Shown: piece by piece, positions 26,122 to 36,733 of the stretch
How the letters are laid out: every line of letters starts with the position of its first letter
How positions within the stretch are numbered: position 1 is the stretch's first letter
NCBI GenBank assembly: GCA_026709335.1
Contig: JAPOTE010000006.1
Location: 1 to 64,000 of the forward strand
DNA length: 64,000 bases
Direction of reading: 5' to 3'
Origin: Bacteroidota bacterium
GTDB lineage: Bacteria; Bacteroidota; Rhodothermia; Rhodothermales; Bin80
The notes under the pieces: generated by a model
The model's input: the letters and a program-made list of their open reading frames with translations, nothing else
Told to the model about the DNA's origin: nothing
The model's database searches: none
Program-made: the position numbers and the translations under genes

Positions 26122-29100
26122 TCAGTTCAATTTAACGTTGATCGCCGGAATGTTTTTCTCCCGGATCATGGCATTCAGGATCGGAATCTCTGTATCCAAC
26201 ATGATCTGCAGTGCTCTCAACTCTCCATCAATCCTGCTTACAAGATCTTCGCGCACTTCAATAGCCTGATCCGTTGGAGCAAAATCCCCGATAGAGACAT
26301 TGGTTGCCACTGCTGCCAACTTATTATTCAAGCGAATCGGGAAATTCAGCGGATCTTGGCGGCTTTGATTTTTTGTCTGATAGAGCGTTTCCTCTATTTT
26401 GGTAATCTTCTCAATGAAAGCCTCAGCAGATATTTTAATCTCAACATGTTCTTCTTCTAAATTGTCAGTGATCGTACGAATCTGATCACGTAGTCCACGA
26501 ATTTTCCTGATTGCGATATGAGTTTCGCTAAGTTTGTCTCGTATTCCGATCAAAAAATCAAATTGAGCCTCTAGATCCGCTTGACTGGAACTTGAACGCG
26601 GATTTTTGAGCAATTCAAATCTTGTCTCGAGTGAATCGTCTCCCACAATAAGCCTCGCGCGATAGGTTCCTGGTACGGCCCTTGGTCCCCGAACACTCCC
26701 CGCCCACATAACCAATCCCTCAAACGATTCTGCATCTTCATAGCGTGTATTCCACCGAAAAGTATTCAACCCCATCTCTATTTCAAGATCGTCTTCTTCT
26801 GCAGTGAAACTTTTGATCAGGGTACCGTCCATTTCAAGGATTTCCAGTCTCGTGGCACTTGAATCTGGCGCTTCTGCAAACCAGTATCGTACATTCACAG
26901 TTTCGCCTGTCCGCCATGTGGGCGCTGAATCATAAATCCATTTGGATGAGGTTGCATCTATGTCTGACAATTGATGCAATGGAGTAACATCTTCCATGAT
27001 CCAGAAAGAACGTCCTTGCGTGGCTACAATTAGATCATTCTCTTTCCAATCAAGATCCGTGATTGGAACGATTGGCAAATTTTGTTGAAATGGATTCCAA
27101 CTTGCACCATCATCAAAAGAGATGTATAAACCTGATTCTGTTCCAGCCCATAACAGGCCAGGATAAATCTGATCTGTCTGAATTGCACGGGCAAAGTGTT
27201 GAGAATCAATTCCATTGACTATCAGCTCCCAGTCCATACCATAATTGATCGTTTTGTAGATGTATGGGGAAAAATCGTCAAGTTTATAACGCGTACCAGC
27301 AAAATAAGCTGCTCCCTCCATCGTTGGATGAGCAATCAGATCATTGATCTGCATCCATTCCGGCATTCCTGAGGGTGTAATATCTGTCCAGGTATCTCCA
27401 CCGTCACGAGTGATATGAACCAGCCCATCGTCTGAACCCACCCAAATTATTTGCGGGTCCTGTGGACTTTCGGCAACTGTAAATATGGTAGCATAATATT
27501 CTACTCCAGTATTATCCTTGGTAATCGGGCCTCCGCTTGGACCAAGCTTGGTCGAATCTGCCCGGGTTAGATCCGGACTGATCATTTCCCATGATTGCCC
27601 CTCATTGGTAGTTCTGAAAAGGTGATTCCCTGCCGCATATAGAATATTTGAGTTGTGCTGAGAGAACAGGATTGGAAAATTCCACTGGAAGCGATACTTC
27701 ATGCCCTCTGCGCCATGCCCCATAGGATTATCCGGGTACACATTTATAGCTCTACGTTCACCTGTATCATGATTGACGCGAGTCAGGTAACCACCGTACG
27801 AACCTCCATAGACAATTTGTGGATTATCTGGCTTGGGAGCAAGCCAACCGCTTTCACCTCCTGCTGTTGGTTCCCATTCTCGCTCGTTCAGACCCTCAGA
27901 GGTATGTAAGATGCGTACGGTCGAATTATCCTGTTGTGCGCCGAGAATGCGATAAGGAAAATAATTGTCTGTGGTGACCCTGTAAAATTGAGCCGTGGGT
28001 TGATTGTAATATGTACTCCAGTTTTCTCCGGCATCAAAACTGACTTGGGCACCTCCATCATCCGCAATGATAAGATGGCTGGAGTCATCCGGGTCAATCC
28101 ACAAGTCATGATGATCCCCATGAGGGGTATCTATACTTGAGAATGTACGTCCGCCATCCTTGGATCTCCAAAACTGGACATTCAGGACATATACGATATC
28201 TTCATTCGCGGTGTCTGCATAGATGCGTGTATAATACCATGCTCGCTGTCGTAAATTTCGATCTTCATTGATCCTCTGCCATGTTTCTCCGCTATCATCA
28301 GAGCGGAATACACCACCTTGAGGAGCTTCAATAATCACCCAGATCCGATCAGAGTTTACTGGTGAGATAGCAATACCACTGATCCCGAGTGGCCCGCGGG
28401 GAAGCCCGTTTTCCCGGCCTGTAATCTCTGTCCAGGTATCACCGCCATCGGTAGATTTCCAGATACCACTCCCCTCTCCTCCACTTTCCAGACTGTATGG
28501 CGTTCGAATGACACGCCAAGCACTCGCGTAAAGGATTCTGGGGTTTGTTGGATCCATAGCAAGATCAACAAACCCGACTTCGTCATTGATGAACAATATA
28601 TTTGTCCAGGTATCGCCACCATCCATTGACCTGTAGATACCACGCTCGTCATTGGGGCCAGAAAGGTGCCCCATCACTGCGGCATAAAGATGATCTGGGT
28701 TGCGGGGATGAATCCGGATTCGTGGAATGCGATGGCTATCAGACAATCCCTTGTGTTCCCATGTACGGCCTGCATCAACCGACTTGTAGACACCGTAGCC
28801 ATGGGATACATTTCCTCTTACAGTCTTTTCTCCACCACCCACATAGATTACATTTGGGTCCCACGCACTAACTGCAACCGAACCAATACTCCCCCCAAAG
28901 TAACCATCCGAAATATTTTCCCATGAACTTCCTCCCGTTGTTGATCGCCATACGCCTCCACCCGTTGCCCCAAAATATGCTTTCATTGGCTCACCGAAAA
29001 CCCCTGAAACGGCCGCCGAACGCCCACCTCTGTAAGGCCCAACACTTCGAAATTCCAACCCGCTATAGTGGAGCGAGTAATGTGATTGCGTTTTAGCTTC

Positions 29101-29166
29101 TGGCGGAGAGATCAGAGTTAATGCGGCAAGTCCCACAAGGACTCGTAATGCTTGATTCGGTAACAT
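26122..29166 (-). CDS. Secreted BNR/VPS10-like repeat protein (glycosidase-like)
   Basis: The 1014-residue protein has a signal peptide (MLPNQALRVLVGLAALTL, cleavage near KTQS). Its first ~700 residues form repeated seven-bladed-type propeller strands with Asp-box motifs of the form S-x-D-x-G-x-TW, for example SVDAGRTWEHK, SMDGGDTWTNI, SDDSGETWQRI and TRDGGDTWTDI. The C-terminal 300 residues hold a beta-sandwich (about 730-850) and a helical end. This arrangement is common in Bacteroidota proteins labelled BNR repeat glycosyl hydrolases or sortilin-like. No catalytic pair can be assigned. No C-terminal type IX sorting domain is evident. Confidence 0.82.
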   Translation of the reverse strand: MLPNQALRVLVGLAALTLISPPEAKTQSHYSLHYSGLEFRSVGPYRGGRSAAVSGVFGEPMKAYFGATGGGVWRSTTGGSSWENISDGYFGGSIGSVAVSAWDPNVIYVGGGEKTVRGNVSHGYGVYKSVDAGRTWEHKGLSDSHRIPRIRIHPRNPDHLYAAVMGHLSGPNDERGIYRSMDGGDTWTNILFINDEVGFVDLAMDPTNPRILYASAWRVIRTPYSLESGGEGSGIWKSTDGGDTWTEITGRENGLPRGPLGISGIAISPVNSDRIWVIIEAPQGGVFRSDDSGETWQRINEDRNLRQRAWYYTRIYADTANEDIVYVLNVQFWRSKDGGRTFSSIDTPHGDHHDLWIDPDDSSHLIIADDGGAQVSFDAGENWSTYYNQPTAQFYRVTTDNYFPYRILGAQQDNSTVRILHTSEGLNEREWEPTAGGESGWLAPKPDNPQIVYGGSYGGYLTRVNHDTGERRAINVYPDNPMGHGAEGMKYRFQWNFPILFSQHNSNILYAAGNHLFRTTNEGQSWEMISPDLTRADSTKLGPSGGPITKDNTGVEYYATIFTVAESPQDPQIIWVGSDDGLVHITRDGGDTWTDITPSGMPEWMQINDLIAHPTMEGAAYFAGTRYKLDDFSPYIYKTINYGMDWELIVNGIDSQHFARAIQTDQIYPGLLWAGTESGLYISFDDGASWNPFQQNLPIVPITDLDWKENDLIVATQGRSFWIMEDVTPLHQLSDIDATSSKWIYDSAPTWRTGETVNVRYWFAEAPDSSATRLEILEMDGTLIKSFTAEEDDLEIEMGLNTFRWNTRYEDAESFEGLVMWAGSVRGPRAVPGTYRARLIVGDDSLETRFELLKNPRSSSSQADLEAQFDFLIGIRDKLSETHIAIRKIRGLRDQIRTITDNLEEEHVEIKISAEAFIEKITKIEETLYQTKNQSRQDPLNFPIRLNNKLAAVATNVSIGDFAPTDQAIEVREDLVSRIDGELRALQIMLDTEIPILNAMIREKNIPAINVKLN

Positions 29167-29595
29167 TTTTCAGAATTCGTGGCTACAGAAGTAAGATAGC
29201 AATTTAATATCAGGTCTTCAACTGAAGAGTATGAGGGAGTGAGATTATCACGAATATGCCCATGAGAGGATCAACACAAGCATCAAATTTTCTGCCTCTC
29301 CAATCCATTTTATGCCTCTTCCTGAAACATACCCTAATCTGAATTAATTTGGTAATTGGACTTCAAAACGTACGTTCCATTTCCTGTAACTCTTATCAGT
29401 GCAATCAGCAGAGGCCTTCTGTTCAATCTCAACGAGACAGAAATACATCAGTCCTGATCGTGCTTCCCGAATGAGAATTTTCGTCAAAAAAGGGCTGATC
29501 CAATTGGAAAAATGTGCGGATGGCTCGACAAAAGCCTTGCCACTGGAAAGATAACTGCCATGCCACTCGCTTGTAGTGATCCACAAGCTAAGAAG
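29167..29595. other. 429-bp region with a doubtful 80-codon frame
   Basis: A minus-strand frame at 29344-29586 encodes 80 residues (MWITTSEWHGSYLSSGKAF start, ends EVQLPN). Composition is plausible, but I see no family, no partner and no start signal. It may be a remnant of a larger gene. The rest of the region has no feature I can support. Confidence 0.35.
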
Positions 29596-29668
29596 TGGAG
29601 CTAAGCGGAGTCGAACCGCTGACCTCCTGAGTGCGATTCAGGCGCTCTACCAACTGAGCTATAGCCCC
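29596..29668 (-). tRNA. tRNA-Ala (anticodon CGC)
   Basis: Read on the minus strand, the 73-nt sequence folds as a complete cloverleaf. The acceptor stem GGGGCTA/TAGCTCC contains the G3-U70 pair that identifies alanine tRNA. The anticodon stem CCTGA/TCAGG closes the loop ATCGCAC, with U33 and anticodon CGC. The T arm TTCGACT is standard. Discriminator A is followed by no CCA. Confidence 0.93.
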
Positions 29669-29910
29669 ATTAGTTTAGGGCATGTGTACGTTTCCCATGC
29701 TCTAAAGGTCCTTTGAAAAAAATTCTCAGGACACGATTAGACGTACACGCATCGGCAGATTAAATTGCACCATTATTTCCTTGGAAAACCTCTGAATTAT
29801 TTGATGGAAATCAGATTTGCCATGTTTACCATAATCAGACAAACAATATGCCATGAAAATCGTTCACCCAAGGTACTTCTATTGCTGTTATACCATACGT
29901 TATACCGACC

Positions 29911-32625
29911 ATGAACACACCCGTCCAGACCAAGAAAAAAGATTATTTTGGAACCAGAGCCTCTTTTGAAACACCTCAGGGAACTGCATGGATGTATCGT
30001 CTAGATTCGATTGATATTGCTGGCTATACTATTGATAAACTACCCTATTCAATTCGAGTCATGCTTGAGGCCGTCCTTCGTGGCTGTGACGGTTTTACCG
30101 TAATCCCAGAGAATGTGGAACAACTCGCCCTGTATAACCCCAAAGCCCCATTACGTGCAGAGGTGCCATTCTCACCTGCGCGGGTATTGTTACAGGATTT
30201 CACCGGTGTACCCGCGGTGGTTGACCTTGCGGCAATGCGCAGTGCAATGGCACGAGCTGGCGGGGATCCTGCCGCAATCAATCCGCGTGTCCCTGTTCAT
30301 CTGATCATAGATCACAGTGTTCAAGTAGATTATTATGGCATTCCGGAAGCACTGCAGCTGAATTCTGATCATGAATTTCGGCGTAATCGGGAGCGATACG
30401 AATTTTTGCGCTGGGGGCAGCAGGCATTTGATAATTTCTACGTCGTTCCCCCAGCCAGCGGCATCTGTCATCAGGTGAACCTTGAATATGTTGCCCGGTG
30501 TGTGTGGACGAGAAAAGAGGATCATGATATTGTTGCATTTCCCGACTCACTGGTTGGTACAGATTCACACACTACCATGATTAACGGTCTTGGAGTCGTA
30601 GGATGGGGGGTTGGCGGAATTGAAGCAGAAGCCGTCATGCTTGGTCAGCCAATCTACATGCTGATGCCAGAAGTCATTGGGTTTCGACTCACAGGTACAC
30701 TCCCTGAGGGCGCAACGGCTACCGATATGGTTCTTGCAGTTACCCAAATACTTCGTGAATATGGTGTTGTTGGTCGTTTTGTAGAATTTTTCGGACCAGG
30801 AATTCAGGCACTCTCTGTACCGGATCGCGCCACAATCAGCAATATGTCCCCTGAGTATGGGGCAACCATGGGGTTCTTCCCCATTGACGAGGTGACCTTG
30901 CAATTCCTCCGGCGGACAGGTAGAGATGAGGACTTGATTCAATTGGTGGAACGTTATACGAAGGAGCAGGGGCTATTTTTGAATCCCGAATCTCCCGAGC
31001 CTGAATATCTGAACATCTTATCACTGGATTTGGGGGATGTAGTTCCAAGTGTTGCTGGACCCAAGAGACCGCAAGACCGCATTCCAATTCCTGAACTGGG
31101 CACATCATTTCGAAAATCTTTTAGCGCACCGGCTGGTCCGCAAGGATTTGGGCGACAGAATTCTGACCTGAAAAACAGTATAGAATCATCTGAACTTCCA
31201 GATCCACTCCATAATGGAGATGTCGCGATCGCGGCAATTACAAGTTGTACCAACACGAGTAACCCCAGTGTGATGATCGGTGCAGGACTGGTCGCCAAAA
31301 AAGCTGTCGAACGTGGACTAAACGTGCCCCCTTATGTCAAGACCAGTTTAGCACCAGGATCGCGTGTGGTGACTGAATATCTCCAGAATGCCAACCTCAT
31401 GCCATACCTTGCACAACTAGGCTTCGATCTCGTTGGATATGGTTGCACAACCTGTATCGGAAACTCGGGCCCCTTACTCGAAGCTGTCAGCAACTCTATC
31501 CAAAAAGGAGATCTCGTAGTCGCAGGAGTACTGAGCGGCAATCGCAATTTCGAAGGTCGTATACATGCACTGGTCCAGGCAAATTACCTAGCTTCTCCTC
31601 CCTTGGTAGTCGCGTACGCCTTGGCAGGAACTGTTGATATTGATCTTACCAGTGAACCACTGGGGAAAGATCTTGCCGGCGAAAATGTTTATCTGCAAGA
31701 TATTTGGCCAACTGCTGAAGAAATTTCTGATGTTGTTGAAGCCTCTATCACTCCAGATCTGTTTCTGGAAGAATATGGCGGCATCGAAACGTCAAATGAA
31801 ACATGGAATGCAATTGAAATCCCCAGCGGATCCTTATATGATTGGAACCCCGATTCAACTTATATACAGGAACCTCCATTCTTTGTTGGCCTAACTCATG
31901 AAGCTTCAACTGTGCCTGTAATCGAGAATGCACGTGTACTGGCCAAACTGGGCGATTCCACCACTACAGACCATATTTCACCTGCAGGTGCAATCCCACG
32001 AGAATCTCCGGCAGGTGTCTATTTAAGTGCTAACGACATCCTTCCACGTGACTTCAACTCGTTTGGAGCTCGACGCGGAAATCACGAAGTGATGATGCGA
32101 GGCACGTTTGCCAATATTCGCATCAAAAACAAACTCGTGTCAGGCACCGAAGGTGGGGTCACCAAATGCTTTGCCAGTAATGACGAAATCATGCCCATTT
32201 ACGATGCAGCGATGCGTTACCAAAAAGCTGGCATCCCATTGATCGTTTTGGGAGGAAAAGATTATGGAATGGGCTCAAGCCGGGATTGGGCAGCCAAAGG
32301 AACTATTTTGCTCGGGGTCCGAGCAGTGATTGCAGAAAGTTTCGAACGGATTCACCGTTCCAATCTTATTGGAATGGGAGTTTTGCCTCTGGAATTCATG
32401 GCTGGTGAGGATGCTGAATCACTTGGCCTGGTGGGAAACGAGTCCTATAGCCTCCATGTGCCTCAGGAGGCAGGGACGATCGTCGATGTATTGGCAGTGG
32501 GCGCAGACGGAAAGAAAACCTCTTTCGGGACACAATCTCGCCTAGATACGCCTGTAGAGGTTGAATACTACCGTAACGGTGGGATTTTGCACTATGTCCT
32601 GCGTGAATTTTTGGACAAAAAGTAA
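29911..32625 (+). CDS. acnA: Aconitate hydratase A
   Basis: AcnA interconverts citrate and isocitrate in the TCA cycle. The 904-residue protein has the AcnA/IRP-type order and length. The [4Fe-4S] cysteines are C446 ([11 protein letters not shown]) and C512 and C515 ([12 protein letters not shown]). [16 protein letters not shown] and the C-terminal swivel domain with TTDHISPAG and [18 protein letters not shown] are present. The start ATG follows a 242-bp gap after tRNA-Ala, so it is probably transcribed alone. The downstream region has no clear terminator. Confidence 0.97.
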   Translation: MNTPVQTKKKDYFGTRASFETPQGTAWMYRLDSIDIAGYTIDKLPYSIRVMLEAVLRGCDGFTVIPENVEQLALYNPKAPLRAEVPFSPARVLLQDFTGVPAVVDLAAMRSAMARAGGDPAAINPRVPVHLIIDHSVQVDYYGIPEALQLNSDHEFRRNRERYEFLRWGQQAFDNFYVVPPASGICHQVNLEYVARCVWTRKEDHDIVAFPDSLVGTDSHTTMINGLGVVGWGVGGIEAEAVMLGQPIYMLMPEVIGFRLTGTLPEGATATDMVLAVTQILREYGVVGRFVEFFGPGIQALSVPDRATISNMSPEYGATMGFFPIDEVTLQFLRRTGRDEDLIQLVERYTKEQGLFLNPESPEPEYLNILSLDLGDVVPSVAGPKRPQDRIPIPELGTSFRKSFSAPAGPQGFGRQNSDLKNSIESSELPDPLHNGDVAIAAITSCTNTSNPSVMIGAGLVAKKAVERGLNVPPYVKTSLAPGSRVVTEYLQNANLMPYLAQLGFDLVGYGCTTCIGNSGPLLEAVSNSIQKGDLVVAGVLSGNRNFEGRIHALVQANYLASPPLVVAYALAGTVDIDLTSEPLGKDLAGENVYLQDIWPTAEEISDVVEASITPDLFLEEYGGIETSNETWNAIEIPSGSLYDWNPDSTYIQEPPFFVGLTHEASTVPVIENARVLAKLGDSTTTDHISPAGAIPRESPAGVYLSANDILPRDFNSFGARRGNHEVMMRGTFANIRIKNKLVSGTEGGVTKCFASNDEIMPIYDAAMRYQKAGIPLIVLGGKDYGMGSSRDWAAKGTILLGVRAVIAESFERIHRSNLIGMGVLPLEFMAGEDAESLGLVGNESYSLHVPQEAGTIVDVLAVGADGKKTSFGTQSRLDTPVEVEYYRNGGILHYVLREFLDKK

Positions 32626-33214
32626 CTGCCGTGAAACCGCAGATCAATCCTCCCATGGGAAGAACTCGGAGACAAGTTGAAAGTACTCATACCATTCTGT
32701 TGTTTATTGTATCTAATAACAGAGTTTGCAGACAACATGTTTGAAGATCCCGAAACATAAACCAATTTCAGCGGGTCGTTGGGCTTTGGTACATTGTGCC
32801 AGACTTATGAAAGGAATGATGGTCACGGTTAGGGAATCCACATACTTCTTGGCGTGAGAGGTGACTTGGTTGGTTGAAGAACTCACGCCTTTAATTGTGG
32901 TGACTCTATATCAACAAAATCATGCGTTACAGTCCTACGGGGCCAAGCGCGCGTATACCTCAGGTCTGATTTTAATATGAATTGCCGGATGATTGCTTCT
33001 TTATAAGTCAGATTTGGTTGACTTGGAGATATTTCAATCAAGTTAATGCATGTTTTATAGTCTACTTTGTTCGGCATACCGGGCCAACTCTATCCCATGA
33101 TAGATTATTTTGGGGATTATCTGGCGAATAGCAAATCCAGCTATTTGTTGAAGAGAGGCGGGCAATGTAACTATTTTGCACGCATCTCCTTGATCAAACA
33201 GGTCAAGCCGATAC
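32626..33214. other. 589-bp intergenic region
   Basis: Frames of 60-70 codons occur on both strands (for example 32883-33077 minus) but none shows family features or a plausible start context. No terminator with a T-run is clear. The region lies between convergent acnA and rpiA and may contain decayed coding sequence. Confidence 0.4.
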
Positions 33215-33904
33215 TCAACGGCGAATTATATCCACACCAGATTCTGTCCCTACAATCACATCTGTCACGAGATTAACAAACAGCCCATGCTCCAGAACCC
33301 CAGGCATTTCTAAGAGCGTACGACTGAGTTGACCCGGATTACTGATTGAAGGAAAGGCTGCATCGACGATCCAGAATCCCTGATCCGTTACTACTGGACC
33401 ATCTTTTTGCACCCCTATACGCAGGGACGCATGAACTTCCATGGCACAAAGTGTACGCAAAATAACTGGTGCAGCGACGGGAAGGATCTCAATTGGCACT
33501 GATGCCTTTTTACCCAATTGACTAACTAGTTTGGAAGGATCTACCAGTACAAGAAATCGCTTGGATTGACTGGCGATGAGTTTTTCCCGTGTATGCGCCG
33601 CACCGCGCCCCTTAATCAAATCAAGTTTCGGGCTTACCTCATCTGCACCATCAAATGCAATATCGAGTTTTTCACTCACATCATCAAAGGTGCAGATAGG
33701 AATTCCATGATTGCGTGCGATGATCTCCGCCGAACTGGACGTCGGAATACCTCGAATTTGTAGACCGTCCTCCCGGATCTTCTTTCCAATGGCAGCAAGT
33801 GCATAAGCGGTCGTTGAGCCGGTTCCAAGCCCAATGGTCATACCATCTTCCAAGTAACGGGCAGCTTCTTCACCAGCCCGCCTCTTGGCCATGTCTTGAT
33901 CCAT
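33215..33904 (-). CDS. rpiA: Ribose-5-phosphate isomerase A
   Basis: RpiA interconverts ribose 5-phosphate and ribulose 5-phosphate in the pentose phosphate pathway. The 229-residue protein has GLGTGSTT (about 25-32), DGADEVSP (about 85-92), KGRGAA and a conserved ending NLVTDVIVGTESGVDII. Length is typical. Its ATG overlaps the stop of the upstream permease gene by one base, so it is co-translated with the two permeases, although no functional link is obvious. Confidence 0.96.
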   Translation of the reverse strand: MDQDMAKRRAGEEAARYLEDGMTIGLGTGSTTAYALAAIGKKIREDGLQIRGIPTSSSAEIIARNHGIPICTFDDVSEKLDIAFDGADEVSPKLDLIKGRGAAHTREKLIASQSKRFLVLVDPSKLVSQLGKKASVPIEILPVAAPVILRTLCAMEVHASLRIGVQKDGPVVTDQGFWIVDAAFPSISNPGQLSRTLLEMPGVLEHGLFVNLVTDVIVGTESGVDIIRR

Positions 33905-35127
33905 TACTCGTGACGTAGAGATTCAATCGGATCCATACTTGCTGCTTTATATGCGGGATATACACCAAATGTTAATGCAATTGCTGTGACACCAAGTACA
34001 GCACCAATCGCCCATGTCCATGGAAACACGAATGATACATCAACAAACCGACCCACAATATTCCCACTCAATACCCCGATCAATATACCGGTAATTCCAC
34101 CGATCTGGCAAAGAAAGATGGCTTCATATAGAAACTGAATAAGAACATCCCGGCGGCGTGCTCCAACAGCCTTACGGACTCCAATCTCTCGAGTACGTTC
34201 GGCAACAGAAACGAGCATGATATTCATGACGCCAACTCCGGCCGAAAGCAATGTAATTAGCCCTACAATGGCACCCCCTAATTTTACCTGACCTGTAAAG
34301 CTTGTGATCTCATTAACTATAGATTCTGAGCTCTGAATTTCGAAATTATTTTCATCACCCGGATCTACATTGCGGATCACTCTGAGAATTCCAATCGCCT
34401 CTTCCATTGCCTCGTCTAGAGCCTCCATACTTCGAGTTTCCACTTCGATTGAGATATTTCGCTTTGCAGCACTATATGTCCGAATCATACTGGTAATTGG
34501 GATCAATGCCTGAAGATCGAGGTTCTCCCCAAACACATCTCCTTTTTCAGCCATGACTCCGGCAACCTGATAACGGTTCCCACCAATGATGACGGGTTTA
34601 CCAACAGGGTTGATATTCGGGAAAAGCCTCAGGGAAATATCATGTCCAATCACCACAATATCACGCCCGAGTTCTACATCCAGTTCCGTGATGTTCCGCC
34701 CCTGTTCAATATCAAATCCATTTGTAGAAAGCCAATACTCGTTTACTCCTATCATGGTAATCACATTTTCTGTTGCTCGACTTCCATAGCGGGCATCTAC
34801 AGGACCTGTCACTTGCATTCGCGGGCTGATTGCAGAGGGGAGCCGTGCCTTTTCTGCATATCGAACCATATCATCATACGTCAGGTTACGCCGCGCTCGA
34901 TATCTGGAGGCAGAACGACTGAAACCATCTGCCCTTGAAATCGTGAAGTTCGTCGCCCCGAAAGATTCGATTGTACTCACCAGTTGCGTTTCCATGACTT
35001 GCACTGCAGTCACCGCTACAATAATGGCAAAAACACCAATCACAATCCCCAATAACGTGAGCATTGAACGTAGCTTATGGCTACGTATGATTTCCCATGC
35101 CAGGCGGACAAATTCAAGGTTAATCAT
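33904..35127 (-). CDS. MacB/FtsX-like ABC transporter permease (copy 2)
   Basis: The 407-residue protein has one N-terminal membrane helix (about 18-45), a periplasmic MacB_PCD-type domain (about 45-270) and three C-terminal helices, the last near 370-395. The core motif SVAERTREIGVRKAVGARR marks the cytoplasmic coupling loop used by FtsX-type permeases. It starts directly after the stop of copy 1 (TGA then ATG) and resembles it over its whole length. Such permeases work with an ATPase that is not encoded in this window. Its substrate may be a lipoprotein, peptide or macrolide-type compound. Confidence 0.88.
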   Translation of the reverse strand: MINLEFVRLAWEIIRSHKLRSMLTLLGIVIGVFAIIVAVTAVQVMETQLVSTIESFGATNFTISRADGFSRSASRYRARRNLTYDDMVRYAEKARLPSAISPRMQVTGPVDARYGSRATENVITMIGVNEYWLSTNGFDIEQGRNITELDVELGRDIVVIGHDISLRLFPNINPVGKPVIIGGNRYQVAGVMAEKGDVFGENLDLQALIPITSMIRTYSAAKRNISIEVETRSMEALDEAMEEAIGILRVIRNVDPGDENNFEIQSSESIVNEITSFTGQVKLGGAIVGLITLLSAGVGVMNIMLVSVAERTREIGVRKAVGARRRDVLIQFLYEAIFLCQIGGITGILIGVLSGNIVGRFVDVSFVFPWTWAIGAVLGVTAIALTFGVYPAYKAASMDPIESLRHE

Positions 35128-36357
35128 TCAACTGTAACGTAGTGCGTCGATAGGGTTCATTCTGGCAGCATTCCAAGCGGGAACCACACCGAAGATCACA
35201 CCGACCCCCACACAGATTCCAAATGCAAGAAACACTGTACCCATTGCAAATGACGCGGGAACAAATTGATCAACAATTGCTGTTACGCCCAGAGAAATCA
35301 GAATTCCAATCGCTCCTGCGGCAACACATACGAGTACGGCTTCTATCAAGAACTGAGACAGTATCGCTCGTCGGCTCGCTCCCACAGCTTTTCGAACTCC
35401 GATTTCTCGAGTACGTTCTTTAACGGTAACGAACATAATATTCATTACCCCAATCCCCCCGACGACCAATGCAAGACTCGTCAAGAAGATGCCAATGGCA
35501 TAGACGACAGTCTTTACACCTGCCAACTGCTCCTGGAAAGCCTCGGTTTTGTTAATTGAGAAGTTATCTTCCTCCATCGCATCCAATCCCCGGGCAGACC
35601 TCATAATTCCTGTTAATTCCTCCTCAAGTAGTGGTACAACCTCCGAAGATGGCGAATTTACCTTGACTGTGATGCTCCTGAAACGCCCAAAATGCCTCTC
35701 AAATGTACTGAGCGGGATCTGAGCCTGCTCATCAAACGAAAACAACCCAAAAAACTTACCCTGCTCCGCCAGAACTCCGATTACCTCAAATCTTTTCCCT
35801 CCAATTCTGATTGTCTTCCCAACAGCTTGTTCAGCGGGAAACAGAGATTCGTTTACGGCGTGACCAATCACGGCAACATTCCGACCTACCAGGTTGTCGA
35901 AGTGATTATACCAGCGACCTTGCGAAAGCTCAATCTCATCGCCAACTGTAATTTCTGGCGTTGATCCTTGAATAAATACACCGCGTAATACACGATCACG
36001 ATAACGAATCGGACGCCCTGTTTGGACAAGTGGTGCCACCGCAAGCGCATATTCCGAGCGATCACGAATGTATTCTGCCAAATCTTCCCTTAAATCTGGT
36101 CGGGACCACTGGCGCATCCTCTCTGACGGCTCCGTAAACCAACTGTTCTTCTGAATATAGATTGCGTTTGTACCTAAGAGAGCCAAAGAGCGATCCATTG
36201 CATTTTCCAGACCGTTGATGACAGTGATCATGGCAGTCACAGTAACAATGCCTATGATAATCCCCAGCATCGTCAATGCGCTGCGCATTCGATTTGTACT
36301 CAGAGCACGCAATGCAATACTGAAACTCTCCCAGGTCTCTACGAAAAAACGGATCAA
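35128..36357 (-). CDS. MacB/FtsX-like ABC transporter permease (copy 1)
   Basis: This 409-residue permease has the same layout as its downstream neighbour: one membrane helix near 20-45, a periplasmic domain, then three helices near the C-terminus with TVKERTREIGVRKAVGASRRAIL. The N-terminus FVETWESFSIALRALSTNR is typical of MacB-type permeases. It is the first gene of the apparent permease-permease-rpiA transcript. Together the two may form a heterodimer that needs an external ATPase. The shared organisation suggests an old duplication. Confidence 0.88.
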   Translation of the reverse strand: MIRFFVETWESFSIALRALSTNRMRSALTMLGIIIGIVTVTAMITVINGLENAMDRSLALLGTNAIYIQKNSWFTEPSERMRQWSRPDLREDLAEYIRDRSEYALAVAPLVQTGRPIRYRDRVLRGVFIQGSTPEITVGDEIELSQGRWYNHFDNLVGRNVAVIGHAVNESLFPAEQAVGKTIRIGGKRFEVIGVLAEQGKFFGLFSFDEQAQIPLSTFERHFGRFRSITVKVNSPSSEVVPLLEEELTGIMRSARGLDAMEEDNFSINKTEAFQEQLAGVKTVVYAIGIFLTSLALVVGGIGVMNIMFVTVKERTREIGVRKAVGASRRAILSQFLIEAVLVCVAAGAIGILISLGVTAIVDQFVPASFAMGTVFLAFGICVGVGVIFGVVPAWNAARMNPIDALRYS

Positions 36358-36525
36358 ACTAATACCTCACACTTTGGTCTTTATGTGCCTACGGAGGAAG
36401 AACAGCCGGGTTGCGAATCCAATCCGGTTTGGCTTGCTCTCTGTTGTGGTTAATGAGAATTCCATGAACATTTGTATACTTGAGTCTGGTAATGTGTAGA
36501 AGTATGTCCGGTTCAAAAATTCCTT

Positions 36526-36684
36526 ATGAGCAAGCTGAAAATTTCCGTTGAATTTCTGCGGTTTCTAAGAATCCGGAAGAAATATTGGCTAACACCTATT
36601 GTTGTAGTTTTACTATTTTTGAGCATCCTGATCGTTCTGACGCAAGGGTCAGCGCTAGCTCCTTTCATTTATTCTCTGTTTTAG
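36526..36684 (+). CDS. DUF5989-type single-pass micro-protein
   Basis: A 52-residue frame starts MSKLKISVEFLRFLRIRKKYW and has one membrane helix (about 25-41) before a conserved ending TQGSALAPFIYSLF. This looks like the DUF5989 family of small membrane proteins, which have no established function. It is 49 bases upstream of parA, but shared transcription cannot be shown. Confidence 0.75.
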   Translation: MSKLKISVEFLRFLRIRKKYWLTPIVVVLLFLSILIVLTQGSALAPFIYSLF

Positions 36685-36733
36685 GCATTATTGTTGCATG
36701 TACAAACAGGAGTATACCGATCTATACTGCTAA

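Noticed and set aside
29344-29586. 80-codon minus-strand frame near tRNA-Ala
   Set aside because: Kept only as a doubtful note, because nothing links it to a known family and it may be chance.
32883-33276. Two 64-69 codon frames between acnA and rpiA
   Set aside because: They overlap each other on opposite strands and rpiA, and show no family traits.
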